Shown here: positions 47,457 through 59,007 of the stretch, in pieces
Position numbering within the stretch: position 1 is the stretch's first letter
How the letters are laid out: each line of letters begins with the position of its first letter
From: Costus lasius
Taxonomy: Eukaryota > Streptophyta > Magnoliopsida > Zingiberales > Costaceae
Length of the DNA: 64,000 nt
Reading direction: 5' to 3'
Assembly (NCBI GenBank): GCA_027563935.2
Contig: CM050447.1
Coordinates: 83,995,461-84,059,460, forward strand
Position numbers and translations under genes: made by a program
The notes under the pieces: generated by a model
Databases searched by the model: none
What the model was told of the DNA's origin: nothing
The model's input: the letters and a program-made list of their open reading frames with translations, nothing else

Positions 47457-48602
47457 GGACGATGATTGAGCTTGCTATATAGTTTTGTGAGCATTGTTTG
47501 CACTTTCTAGTGATCTTATTTGGTATGGTTGTATGGTATTGCTACTTGATTTGTTTTTGATATTTTCTATGATTGTATCACTTACTGAGATTTCTATTCG
47601 ATGTGTTTCCTTGAATCTATCATTTTACACTTTTGACTATGATTGTATGAGTTTGATGCTTCACACCTTTTGCATTGATTTTGACATTTTTGTTGCTTAA
47701 AGATCTTTTTTTATTTATTTATGACTTGAATCCATGTGATGAGAGGTGTGTGGATTTTTCTATGATGATGAATATTTATGCATGTCAATGCCTATGAATG
47801 GAAATATGCCTATTATGCTGAATTTATTTATTCAATATATATCTACTTGTTGAAATCTTTCATTGATTGATGCATAAAGTTTTGGGTAGGTATGTTGTTT
47901 GATGAATGCAATCTAAAAGTGAAACATCTTTCTTGAATAAAATGAGCATATAAGTGTAATTTTTGAATTGATGTCAATTGAATAACCTAGTTGATGTTTA
48001 ATTTATCTTACTATATGTTGGGAAAAAAGAATCCAAGATCCAAAAAGAGAGAGAGACTCCTCTACTTGGCACTGCATAAAATTGTCAGTGGTACTGAAGA
48101 TATGGGTTGAAATTTGTAAAAGAGAGAGAGAGAGAGAGAGAGAAAGAAAATGACTCCTCTACTTGGCACTGTGTAAAATTGACAGTGGTACCAAAGATAA
48201 GAGTTGAAGTCAAAATAAAAAGTCTGTATCTATATGGGTACATGGCATAAAAAAAAGAGAAAAAGAAAGATTTTGAGTGGAAAAAGATTTTGGATATCCT
48301 ATTCCTGTAAACAAAGGTATGATGGATCTAAAACCAAAAAAAATATGAAATCATGAGGTTGAGATTCTTTTTATTATGCGAGTTGCGAAATTTTATTTGA
48401 TTAAGTTGTGAATCTTAAAGATTAAATTTGGTGGATAGTGTATTTATCTAAAATTTTGTGTAACAGTTGGTGGAATATTTCTTGAGTAGCATTATTTTAG
48501 AAATTTATTTTTCATAAAAGAGCATATTTTCCATACTTAGCATTGTTCTTTATTATATTCAATTGCTTGAGGACAAGCAAAGTTTGAGTCTTATGTATTT
48601 GA
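47457..48602 (+). other. 3' internal tail of F(+) (non-coding)
   Basis: It is colinear with the F2 tail (reverse complement of 40425-41530). It carries the block ACTCCTCTACTTGGCACTG twice (48055 and 48152), a GA microsatellite (about 48122-48145), and the inverted repeat TTGCTTGAGGACAAGCAA at 48563-48580, 22 bases before the LTR. Confidence 0.7.
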
Positions 48603-50355
48603 TGACACCAAAATTCATAGTATATCTTGTGTCATTTCATTGGTCTTTTGTGTCATATTCATGCTCTTTTGCTTATTTTTAAGCCTTATTTGTCAAATAT
48701 TGTGGAATCTACACCATTTCTTATTTTTGATGATATTCAGGTTAAAAGTGCCATATTTTGATGGATTTTGAAAGATTTGAGTGCACGAACAAATTCTAGA
48801 CGTCGAGACGAAGCCACCCGTCAATTTTTATGCAAATCAGAGCAAGTTCGAAAATTACACCCCATGTGTAATATTTATTATGGGCTGTAATTTTCTGCCC
48901 AGATTACACCCCTGCCATAATGAAAATTCCGGTACCATATTTTTGCCCAGAATTACATAGAAGAAATTACAGTAGTGCCGTAATATTTTTCACGGTACCA
49001 TATTTTCGGCTTAGGATTCATATAACCAAATTATGGCACTGCCATAACCAAAATTACGGCCGTAATTATATTTTTGGCCGAGTCTTCCACAGCCGCTCAA
49101 AAGCCTAATTTTTGCGATGCAATATCTAAAGATCTAGACACCAATTGAAAAAACGTAAAAAGGGGAGTGTTCTATATATCGAGGAGAAAATTTGAGCATA
49201 GGAATAATCAAATTTTGTGAAGAATCAAGGGAGAAATCAACAAGGGCGTTTCTAGGGCACAGCCTCATGCCGAGAGGCATAGAGGCCATCTTAGGTTGTG
49301 AAATTTACAAGGAAGCTTCGCCTGGAGGAGGAGAGGATACCCTAGAAGTATCAGAGCGAAAGGAGATCGATCAGAGGAGAAATCAACGAAAGAAGGAGCG
49401 CCCGCACTGTTCACACGCAAAAATATGGTTGTAATTTTCATTACAGCCGTGCTGTAAAGTTGATTTTCCCCTTCATTTTGATTTCTGATCATTCTAAACT
49501 ATGATTTATTGTAATTCCTCTACCATGCTAGCATAGACACTTTATGAGACATGGGGTGTAATCCCCTTAATTTCTTAATGACTAGATGAATTTTTATTTA
49601 TTTCGTCATGATAATTTTACTGTGATAATTCTGCTTATGTGATAATTGCCTTTAATTCTCCATAGATTCATATTGTGAGCATGATTTAGAGTTTTTGCGA
49701 TATGGACCGAAAGGTGATTCGTTGAGAACTTGGAACCCTAAAATTGAATGTGAGGAACTCATCGTAAGAAATTAGGTTTGTTCTTATTTCTCAATTTTAA
49801 AAGTATAATGCCATGTTAATAATCTGAATCTAGGATCGAGTTAATGTGATAAACATGATAATACTGTAAGAAATCAGGTATAGGATTGTTGGAGAACCTT
49901 AAGTAGAACCAGTGAAAATTATAGTATGAAAGTATGTAACTTTCACTTGAGATGATTTATTTAGAATTTGGATGCATGAAAGTGATCCTTGAGTTCTTTA
50001 TCAATGATTTACTTATCTTCAGCATTGAATAGATCCTGCATGAAAGTGAGGATCGGTTCTTTGTAAATTGTCTGTGTGAAAGCGATATGATTTCTTTATG
50101 AAGTAAATTATATCTTTATCATAATAAAATTAGACTGACGAACATCTATTTAAATCTAGTCATTGAAATTAAGGTGGATGAAACCCTAGTCCCAGTTTCT
50201 CTCTCAGATATTTCATGCACTTTACTATCGTTTACTTGCATCATAATCGATTGCTTAGTTAGTGAGAAAACAACTATTTGGTACTTAACACATAGGTCTC
50301 TGTGGTTCGATATCTTTTTATTACTTCGAGTATCCGTGCACTTACGGACACAACA
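48603..50355 (+). repeat. 3' LTR of Athila-like element F(+) (about 1753 bp)
   Basis: It runs TGACACCAAAATTC...CTTACGGACACAACA, the reverse complement counterpart of 38552-40424. TACGG boxes (48855-49075) are more eroded than in F2. The right edge may be two bases further on, since CACAACACA allows either reading. Confidence 0.78.
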
Positions 50356-50399
50356 CAAGCATCGACGTACGTATTTTCCAAACGATATTTCATTGTTTG

Positions 50400-50975
50400 C
50401 TCCTGTGAGAAGCTTACAATTTTTTGATAAACTGCCAGCTATGAATGGACTTGATGTCATGATCCTATTGCCATTTGATTAGGATTGATTCCGCTCATGT
50501 TAGGAGCTTGCAATTTTGGGTAAATTGTCAACCATAAACGGACTTGATGTCATGATCCTATTGCTATTTGACTAGGATCGATTTCACTCGTTTTAGGAGC
50601 TTACAGTTTTTTGCCAGACTACTAGCCATGAACGGAATTGAAATTCGAAATTTTATCACCGTTTGAATAAGATCGAATTTGTGCTCGTGTTAGGAGCTTA
50701 CAATTTTTGGTAAATTGCCAACCATAAATGAAATTAAAATTTACGGTCGTATCACCATTTGAATAAGATCGAATTTTTGCTTGTGTGAGGAGCTTACAAT
50801 TTTTGGTAAATTATCCACAGTAAACGGAATTGAAATTTGCAATCTTATTATCGTTCGAATAAGATTGGATTTTCGCTCGTGTTAGAAGCTTACACTTTCT
50901 GGTAAATTGTCAACCATAAACAGAATTGAAATTCGCAATCTTATTACCATTTGAATAAGATCGAATTCTCGCTCG
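50400..50975 (-). repeat. Tandem array of about six 95-bp units downstream of Tat-like integrase
   Basis: Units start with variants of TTAGGAGCTTACAATTTTTGG near 50407, 50500, 50596, 50692, 50787 and 50882, and contain AACCATAAACGGAATTG and a GAATAAGATCG-like block. It lies immediately 3' of integrase in element sense. Tat-lineage Gypsy elements commonly carry such arrays between Pol and the 3' LTR. Confidence 0.85.
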
Positions 50976-51855
50976 TTAGGCATGACACCTCTTTAGAAAG
51001 TGACCATTAATGGGTGGCATGGGGCGTTCTCCATTTTGATCGATCAATTGATAGGCTCCTCCTTCATAAGCCTTTTTTATCACATAAAGTCCTTCCCAGT
51101 TGGGATTGAATTTTTCTTTTGCTATTTTGTTTGTGATGATAGATCGCCGTAATACTAAGATGAGGTCTCCTTTCTTAAATGTGCATTCCCTAGTGAACTT
51201 GTCATACGCCCTTGTCATTTGTGCTTGGTACAGCTCCAAATTCTGTTGCACAATTTGCCTTTGCTCACCTAGAGTGTCTAATTCATCAAGGCGCAATTGA
51301 GTATTTTCTTCGATTGTCATGTCGCATTGTACAACCATCCTTAATGAAGGTATTTCTACTTCGAGTAGAAGCACTCCCTCAACACCTAATACTAAGGAGT
51401 AAGGAGTTGATTGTGTCGGTGCACGATATGTGGTTCGGTAGGCCCATAACACCTCTACAAATTTTTTATGCCACTCTCTTTTATTCTTGGATACACTTTT
51501 CTTAAGTAATTTGAATAGGATCTTATTAAATGCCTCAGCTAGACCATTCGCCCTTGGATTATATATTAAAGAATATCGGCAATCGATTTTCTGATGATCT
51601 ACGAACTTGTAGACGAAAGAATTTTTGAAAGCTAACCCGTTGTAGGATATGATCGTCCTAGGTGTTCCGAACCGGCTCAAAACATTTTATTGAAAGAAAT
51701 TGATGGCATTGCTAGCTTTGACTTCTCTTAAGGGAATAGCCTCTACCCATTTTGATAAATAATCTATTGCTGCTAAAATGAAGCGATGTCCAAGAGATGA
51801 GGGAGGTTCGATTGTTCCAATTATGTTAGTTCCCCAAATTTTGAATGGCCAACAC
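50976..51855 (-). pseudogene. Tat-like Gypsy element J: integrase core and C-terminus
   Basis: In sense the core begins CWPFKIWGTNIIGTIEP, then GHRFILAAIDYLSKWVEAIPL. A stop at about 51685 follows, then FGTPRTIISYNGLAF, NPRANGLAEAFNKIL and AYRTTYRAPTQSTPYSLVLG. The C-terminal domain is FKKGDLILVLRR and GAYQLIDQNGERPMPPINGHFLKR, ending at 50976. The catalytic aspartate of the D-N-G block reads S-Y-N-G here, so it is lost (family usually DNG), and the first catalytic aspartate before IIG is also replaced (TNIIG). This copy is dead. The 3' side continues into a tandem array and is then cut by F(+)'s LTR. Confidence 0.85.
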
Positions 51856-52140
51856 ACCGCAAGGCCGGATATACTTACACAACAAGCCGATAATGCCGGG
51901 TAATTTCTCAATTCGAATATCCAACACGCCGCAAGGCCGGATATCTTTACCCAACAAGCCGTTGAGGCCGGGTAATTTCTCAAATTGAATTTCCAACAAG
52001 CTATCATGACCGAATATCTTTACCCGACAAGCCGTTGAGGTAGGGTATTTCTCAAAGTGAACGTCATATGTGTCATTGAGACCGGATCCCTTCTAAATCC
52101 AAAATATCCAACAAGTCATTGCAAGGCCGAGTATTTGGCA
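51840..52140. repeat. Tandem array of about four 70-bp units at the integrase start
   Basis: Units contain CCAACACGCCGCAAGGCCGGATATCTTTACCC and AACAAGCCGTTGAGGCCGGGTA-type words, starting near 51848, 51918, 51988 and 52110. The array begins exactly where J's integrase coding should continue upstream, so it replaces or interrupts that coding region. Confidence 0.75.
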
Positions 52141-52739
52141 AATACAAATCATTCAAGTTGACGAAGACTTTTTCTCTTTATCATTTTTTCTTTCTAAGCT
52201 CATCATGTATCTTTGTTTTAATATTTAAGGAATCATTCTATCCGGCTATTTTATTTTATTTCATAACATATATCTCTCAGTCAAAGGTGCCCTGATTTTT
52301 GGGGTAATTAACAATGAATGCTTGCGTTTATTGGAACCCATAACCCATTAAACAAAAAAAGTCTTAGTTTTAAAAGGTGAATTTGAAAAGGTCAAACATA
52401 CAGAATGATTCATTAAATATTAAATTAGTGTTTATTTTGGGGGAAAGAAAATTAGAAAGATTGATATATACACCCCATCTTTTTATAGTCTTATTATATA
52501 AATATCATCAAATACATTTTAAAATTATAATTGAATAATAATAAATAATACCAAATTAATTGAATATTCTCTCCTACTATGAAAATTTAATAATAATTAA
52601 TTAAATATTTAATTAATTATTATAAAATATTGTAATAATTATTTAATATTAATAAATAATATGAAATTAAATAAATATCATTAGATACTATGAAAGTAAT
52701 TAATAATTATTTAATATTATAATAATTAACAAGTGTTCT
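52141..52739. other. AT-rich stretch without recognisable genes
   Basis: Dominated by AATAATTAATTA-like words from 52490. I see no coding frame, tRNA or LTR edge. Confidence 0.6.
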
Positions 52740-53440
52740 TCAACTCGTGAGACTGTATTCAATAACAATTGCAAAGTACAAAAGATATGACACTCAACTT
52801 GACTCTAGTAACTTAGCTGGTCCGCAAGAAGCTCCAATACAAAAATCCTAGGATTAGGTCCATTAATTAACACCGGTTCCATCATCGTAAATGAAAAAAC
52901 TATATCGAGAAGCAACGAGAGATTGTTCGCGAAGAGCCTTAGCTTGAACAAAAGCCAGATTGTGGGATGGTCGACAAATCGGGTTACCTTTGCCGACGAT
53001 TCCATGATGGAATTGCTCATAGATTGCGAGGCCAAGCAAATGTTCGGCTTGGTTGGTCTCCTCTGCTTGGAATTGCGTCCTCTCTAGCTCGTCTTTCGTC
53101 CGTTGAAAGGCGGAGAATGCCGCCGCGCTCTCTCTCCCCAATCCTAGCCAGAGGTGGTGTGCCGCTCTGCTCCCCGGCTTCTCTTGCGTTGCCCTCCCCT
53201 GTCATAGCAAGCTGTATGTCCTATGTGGGGTGAGGTCGGACACACAGTCCAAACTGTTGACCCTCCTCGCCTACTGCGCTGCCACCAACTCATGGTGTTC
53301 CAGCGCACTGATGTTGATGCCCACTCCTCGGCGCTTCTTCGCAGTAGGTGCTATCTAGGGCAGATCATCGCTAATTTGGGCAATGAAGAAATGACAACGA
53401 GAGGCGAGAGGTAGGAGAGGGTGATAAGGAAAGAGAGGGT
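52740..53440. other. GC-rich patch, possible captured gene fragment (unassigned)
   Basis: A compositional island between AT-rich stretches. The longest frame on the minus strand (53141-52863, 92 residues) begins GRESAAAFSAFQRTKDELERTQFQAEE and is charged and helix-prone; a plus-strand frame (52967-53233) overlaps it. I recognise no family. It may be a fragment of a host gene or of a transposon passenger, or just GC-rich spacer. Confidence 0.3.
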
Positions 53441-53779
53441 GAAAATAAGTTGATAAAGCACTAGATCCAGCTTTGGGCAGAAAGCAAATAACCATATTTT
53501 CCTTCTAACTTTCCTCCCATTTTGCCTCCCCTAGTTTCTATCCTTCATACTAAACATGTCAAAAGAGCTTTCCTTCCAACTTTCCTTCCATTCCCTTCCT
53601 ACTAAACACAACCAAAATGCCAAATGGAATGGGGATTTCAACCATATAGTTAAAGATTTGGAGACTCAAGTTCTTTAGTTGCTTGTTTATTGTAGTGAAA
53701 AGGTTCAACTCCTTGTATGCTCCTTGCCTTATACGATATACATCATCCAGTTAATTATTCATTTATTGTACTCTTAGAG
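53441..53779. other. Intergenic stretch, nothing recognised
   Basis: Contains a short imperfect repetition (CTTCCTTCCAACTTTCC near 53500 and 53565) and no coding frame. Confidence 0.5.
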
Positions 53780-54723
53780 ATAGTATATATTTCCTTAAGT
53801 TTGTGGGCTTTATAAAAAATAATGATATTTAAATTTTTCAGGGTTGAAAAAATAATGCATATTATTTAATGAAATCATTGAAAATATTTTTTCATGGTTA
53901 AATGTTTTAAAAAATTGATAGTTTTCTTCTCATGTGGCATTGATCAAAATGCATAATAAATTGAGAGGCAATGGTTATTCGTTTAACATTTGATCCCTCA
54001 TGAAGATAAGGCCCGTTTCAATATGCATTCAAATGAGAAACATAGTGGTATTGGAAGAGTGATCTTAGATACATCATGCAATGGTGCATAGTGGTGCTTA
54101 CTATAGAATTTTTTAGAAGATGTTCAATTGAAAGCAACATGCTAATCCTTATGCCACGATCTTTTTAGGAGGAGAGAATAAAAAACTAAGGTGAGTCCTA
54201 GTAATTGTTGAAAAATTATAGAATAGCATAACAAAAAAAATCAAAAGAATATACTTATTTACCACCAAGGATCCTTGCAAAGGAGAAGCCAATTAGTTGA
54301 TAAAAAAACATTCTTTATGAAAATCAAATCTCTCATGCAAGGACATACGCACCTTTTAGCAACACATCATTGCTACCTATGCAATAATAATGTTGAGATT
54401 TGATACCGCCATTGTGTGATAAAGTTATCGTATAGGTTAGCCACTATGTCCTTGGTATCTCGTATGACCATAAGCCATAAAACATGTCACACTCTTCCAA
54501 TTCAATCATTATATTTCTTAATACCCAAGTAGACTAATACAACAAATGCAATAAATATGCAAATTCATTTGAGTATGGTCATATATTTTTGTTACACTTG
54601 ATCAAGGGAACTAAGATGCCAAAAATCCCATTATATAGGAGGGATAAATCCAATCTTGATCATTCACTTTCCTAGTCAAGATTTATGGTATACCCAACTA
54701 CAGCCTTTATAATATGTAGTATG
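53780..54723. repeat. Old dispersed repeat R2, left part
   Basis: Homologous to R1 from 30732. It lacks about 235 bases present in R1 (between CACCTTTT and AGCAACACATCATTGC). It is split from its right part (56428-56975) by the solo LTR. Confidence 0.68.
54719..54723. repeat. Target site duplication of the solo LTR, left (GTATG)
   Basis: GTATG recurs at 56428-56432. In R1 the uninterrupted site reads TATAATATGTACCATGTACATTT. Confidence 0.92.
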
Positions 54724-56427
54724 TGAAAGTACCCCTTAACCTAAGGGGGGTCCCCTTCTAGGGGGAGCAAAAACCCTAGACATATGGCGCATAAAACTTT
54801 TGCAGCGGAATTAAGGGTTTGAAAGAATCTATTGCATGATATATGATCAACTTAAGTAAACTTGAATTCATACCATAGCCATATGCGTTGGATGAAAACT
54901 TGGAAGGAAAGGCGCAAGCGAGCCTTCTCCTAAGGTGACGCACACAATTGGTGTCGCCTACTTTCCTTGGTGCTCCTTGTGCTAGCAAGGTTCCAAGAAG
55001 CCTTTGTCGAATGGAAGGGAGAAGAGATCGCCTTGCTTGAGTGAGTTTTTCTCTCTTGTCGTCCTCCTCTTCTCTAGCCGAGATGTTGTCTCGTCTAAGC
55101 CAAGCGTTGGCGACGAACAAAGAGAAGGGGGGCGTGAAGTGTGGCAATCGTGAGTCATGGCCACGATTAGTAGAAGTGCTATCCAAAAATAGCATCCACT
55201 TCTCAACGTGCGCTCTTGGGTTTACCCAATCGCAAATGCCACATCACTTGAACCATGCGCTCAACCAATGAGCCAGTTCACATCGGTTTGGTCCAAGACC
55301 AATTAACCCAAGCAATATGGTCTAGATCTTACTTAAACCCTAAGGCTTCAGATCTAACCGTCAATCTCTTCGATGCTCTTGATCTGACCGATCTGGCATC
55401 TATTCTCCCGATCGAAGCTTACCGATCTCAAGCCCTAATCAATCAAACATGATCAGACCAGATCTCACTCACAATCAGAGATTAAATCCCTTTAAACTGA
55501 ACCTGAACAATTCAGTCCACACGATCTGACTTAAGTAAGCCATATCATCAAATTGTGCGACCCTGAGGGTTTCCTTTAAATGTCGGTAACGATAATTCAC
55601 ATTATCACGATCAGTGAGGGGTATCTAGCAACACATCACTGTCTCCCGATATAAAGGAAAGAGTCTTCCAAGACTACACCCAAACCACAGCACAAGTGTG
55701 AATCATTTCACAAAGCATACATATTTCCTTTGCCACTGGATGTTCTTATTGGACAAGCCTGTCAAGCTCGTAACTCCAATATGATGAGCATGATCAAAAC
55801 AGATGAACATAGTCACCTGGGTATGGCCATACACTTTTCTCAATCATCTCATCCAGGGGGCCCCTTTAGAACATCAGACTCCTTCAACAAGGAGACGGCA
55901 ATCCTATGTCTATCACTAGTGCTCTAACCTGACTCAAGCTCACCATCCAAGATAGTCTATAATCATTATGTTTCAAATGATATTGAACCATCTCAAAACA
56001 ATGACAATCATCATTTAGAAAACACAAGTGATCTCAAGTCAGAGGAAATGTGCCACTTGTCTTAATCAAGGAACATTCACATTGTGACAAACAATTGAAC
56101 ATCCTAGTAGGGTCTGTCCAGTACATCCAATGTACCCATGAGTCTACATCTTATTCCATGCTCGAAGCATCCTATAAGATTAGAACACATATTAGTCTTA
56201 ACAATATCAAGGCTGTCTCATTTTCACCAAGATATATCGACTAAGGACATAATAGCATGTCAGCCGAGCTGAACAGCTTTGAGACATTATTCAGAAGAAC
56301 ATATATTGCAGCAGACAATGTAGCTAACTGAATAACAACCATGCCTTTATAAACATAACAGTTTATTACATGATACAGATACATTCCCACAGGCCTCAAA
56401 CATTAGCCTTAAGGGCATACCCCAACA
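54724..56427 (-). mobile_element. Solo LTR of the A/B/C Copia family (1704 bp)
   Basis: The plus strand runs TGAAAGTACCCC...GGGCATACCCCAACA, matching the LTRs of A, B and C from end to end. It has no internal region and a perfect 5-bp duplication on both sides. It arose by recombination between the two LTRs of one element. Confidence 0.93.
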
Positions 56428-56432
56428 GTATG
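56428..56432. repeat. Target site duplication of the solo LTR, right (GTATG)
   Basis: Partner of 54719-54723. Confidence 0.92.
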
Positions 56433-56975
56433 TACATTTATCCTTCAGAATAATTAAGGCATTGTCAATACATCGATTGCTTCACCTACATTGACGTGTA
56501 GAATAATATAATAGTATCCTTGAAGATTGATTTTAATCAATCTAATAAGTTTGTCGCCAATCAAGGTATCTTAATGGATAAGGGATAACTTTGGTACTTG
56601 TTGGACTGGTATGGGGACTAGTTGGAGTGATCATTAGTCCACTAGCATAACTGTGTGATCATATGACCACCAATAAATTCACTAATAATCATATGATCCA
56701 AATCATGCACAATCCCTATATCCTGGTAAAGATAGTCATAACAGTACAATTATAATCCAAACAAGGCAATCAAGAATTTAAGTGCCAACATAAATAGAAT
56801 CATGAATAGATATGATCATCAAATCACTAGCATAAAGTAGACTGACTGTAGGATCACAAAAATGTAAGATTGGTAATGAAACTAAATGTGTAAACTATAT
56901 ATGATCATAAGATCATAATGTCCTAAATTGCTTGGACTATATTACACATAATTTAGACTAGCACCAAATCACTAC
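56428..56975. repeat. Old dispersed repeat R2, right part
   Basis: Continues the homology with R1 (31998-32530), for example GATTGATTTTAATCAATCTAATAAG and GATCATAAGATCATAATG-like words. Similarity ends near 56975, as R1's does at 32532, which may be the true end of the repeat. Confidence 0.65.
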
Positions 56976-57314
56976 CCTCATCAATTCTTGTTTCCCCTTT
57001 CAAATGACTACCAAGTGTCATTCCGCACTCAAGTGTAGGCTAACTAATATCAACAATCATAAAATTGTCACTTTAATTAGACATCAATTCCACATGACTT
57101 AATCTATGTGATATGGTGAACAAAAGATGACATTGATAATCTAAGACTTATTCTTTGTCTATGTTTAATTAACATGTTCATATCATGTCCTAATAACAAA
57201 AGTATAACTTATTTATCATAATCATAGTCAAGCACATTTTATATTGTGGTCTTAAGTGTGTCCCTAAGTCTTAGTCTAAGATCTTTGTCCTTAGACTTTA
57301 AGCTAGTCTTAAGT
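56976..57314. other. Spacer left of element K
   Basis: AT-rich. From 57240 it contains repeated words CTTAGACTTTAAG, CTAAGTCTTAG and similar, which continue on the other side of K at 60390-60500. I see no gene. Confidence 0.5.
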
Positions 57315-57319
57315 GTATC
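57315..57319. repeat. Target site duplication of element K, left (GTATC)
   Basis: GTATC recurs at 60385-60389. The flanks on both sides are the same CTTAG-rich sequence, consistent with a single insertion. Confidence 0.9.
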
Positions 57320-59007
57320 TGATGTAGCTACTGTAGGAGGGATGGTCCTTAAAGCCGTACTCTAAGGATTTACACAATGCATGCGAAAATGGGAGAGGGT
57401 CTTTGGACGAGGGAAGTGAAAATCGCTTCGGAAATGCAGCAGAAAACACGATGAAATCAGTGTCTAGTTTAATCGGGGCAACACGAATGCGAAAGGACAC
57501 AACAACACACAACTACATAATGTATCACACTAACCTCGTAGCAATTTAGCACTCTCACACAACAGATTTTAAGCTCGGCACGTCGCAATGGGAAGTAGTG
57601 GATTCGTAGGGCACAGCTCGCACGCCTATGCGCCTGAAACAAACCAAAGAACAGCGGAACGTCCACGTCTCTGGCGAACGGATACCTGTGGAAGATCAAA
57701 AATCGTAATGGAAATGAACACGATGAAATGAAAAGATTGGCAGACCTGACCCACCGGAGGTGGTGGGATTTACTTTACTGCTTCGAAAACCAGGAAGGAA
57801 ACACTTCGGAGTGGAGGCACCGACCACGACTCTTACAAACTTTGAAGGCGAAGCGCCGACTTCGACTTCTACAAGCGCTGGAGGCTCTTAGCTCACTATG
57901 AGTACTCTACCACCAAGAGAACTAAGGAATACAACTCCCCAGCCTCCTCTTTTATAGAACAAGAGGGGAGCGAACAAGACAAAGTAGAAGAAGAGAAGCT
58001 ACTTTAACAACTAACTGCTCCTACAGCCCATAAAGTAGTCAAGCTGCAGCTACAAGACAAAAGAAAAACAAACTTCTACCTAATATTCTTGAAGCTCGTC
58101 GCATGGTCTTCTAGTCTTCATACGGAGGTGGTTAGGCGATCAGACGTGCTTGGAGCATACCGCGACAAAGCAGCAGAATTTTGTAGTATTGGGCTGCGTA
58201 ACGATCATCGCAGCCTTCTCTTGGGCCGTGTTACTGATGTGGTTGTGAGGCCCATCTGGACTTGGGCTCTTTGGGGGTTGGCTTGTAGTGTCCTTGGGCT
58301 GGGTCACTTCGGTGTGTATGGAGAGTGGGCTGATAACACCCACGAAGCGGTCCGGTGGGTGAGATGGGCGTTGAGATTGCCGAATAACCACCTTGTTGGG
58401 CTCCTTGGTGTCTTCATGAGGTGGAGCAACATGGTAGGGTGGGTTGTATATATCGAAATCGGGTCGTCGGGGCAGTTCTACGACTTCGTGTAGCTGTCCG
58501 CAGAAGTCATTGGGTGTGACTTTCGTCACTGGTGACCCGAGGAACCTTCTGTGGGAGTTTCGACTTGTGCATGTGGCTGCACCTCCGACTTTCTCCGGGG
58601 AGCTGTTTGTAGGACCCATGGGGGGAGGTTTTCATCGCTGGGTACCCCGAGGAACTTTCTGTGGAAAATCAGACTTGTGCCCCCGGTAGTTGTCCGCAGG
58701 ACCCACGGGGCGTGGTTTTTGTCGCTGGGTACCCTGAGGAACTTTTTGTGAAAAATCGGACTTGTGCACCTAGTAGTTGTCCGCAGGACTAATGGGGTGT
58801 GGTCTTCGTTGCGGGGTAGCCCGAGGAACTTTCTGTGGAAAATTGGACTTAGCATGCGAAGCCGCCCCCGAATCGGGTAGTTATTTGCAGGACTCACAGG
58901 GCGAGGTTTTCGTCGCTGGGTACCCCGAGGAACTTTCTATGGAGAATTTTTGGGGCATCGTCGGGGCCAGATTTTCCCCTTCTTTCATGCGATATGCTCC
59001 TGCATCA
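57320..59007 (-). repeat. 3' LTR of element K (1688 bp) with internal 86-bp repeats
   Basis: In sense it begins TGATGCAGGAGC and ends AGCTACATCA. Near its beginning are about five tandem units (58500-58960) with the word CCCCGAGGAACTTTCTGTGG on the plus strand. The TATA box TATAAAAG is at 57949-57956 (minus). The LTR of H2 is a relative. Confidence 0.82.
57949..57956 (-). promoter_or_regulatory. TATA box of the K LTR
   Basis: TATAAAAG in element sense, followed by GAGGAGGCTGGGG. Confidence 0.6.

Noticed and set aside
50400..50975. CRISPR-like array
   Set aside because: Units are tandem 95-bp diverged repeats without spacers, next to a plant retrotransposon integrase.
57323..58054. A 732-bp LTR with TGTAGCT/AGCTACA ends
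   Set aside because: No target duplication fits these ends. The larger unit 57320-59007 with TGATG/CATCA ends fits both LTR copies and the GTATC duplication.
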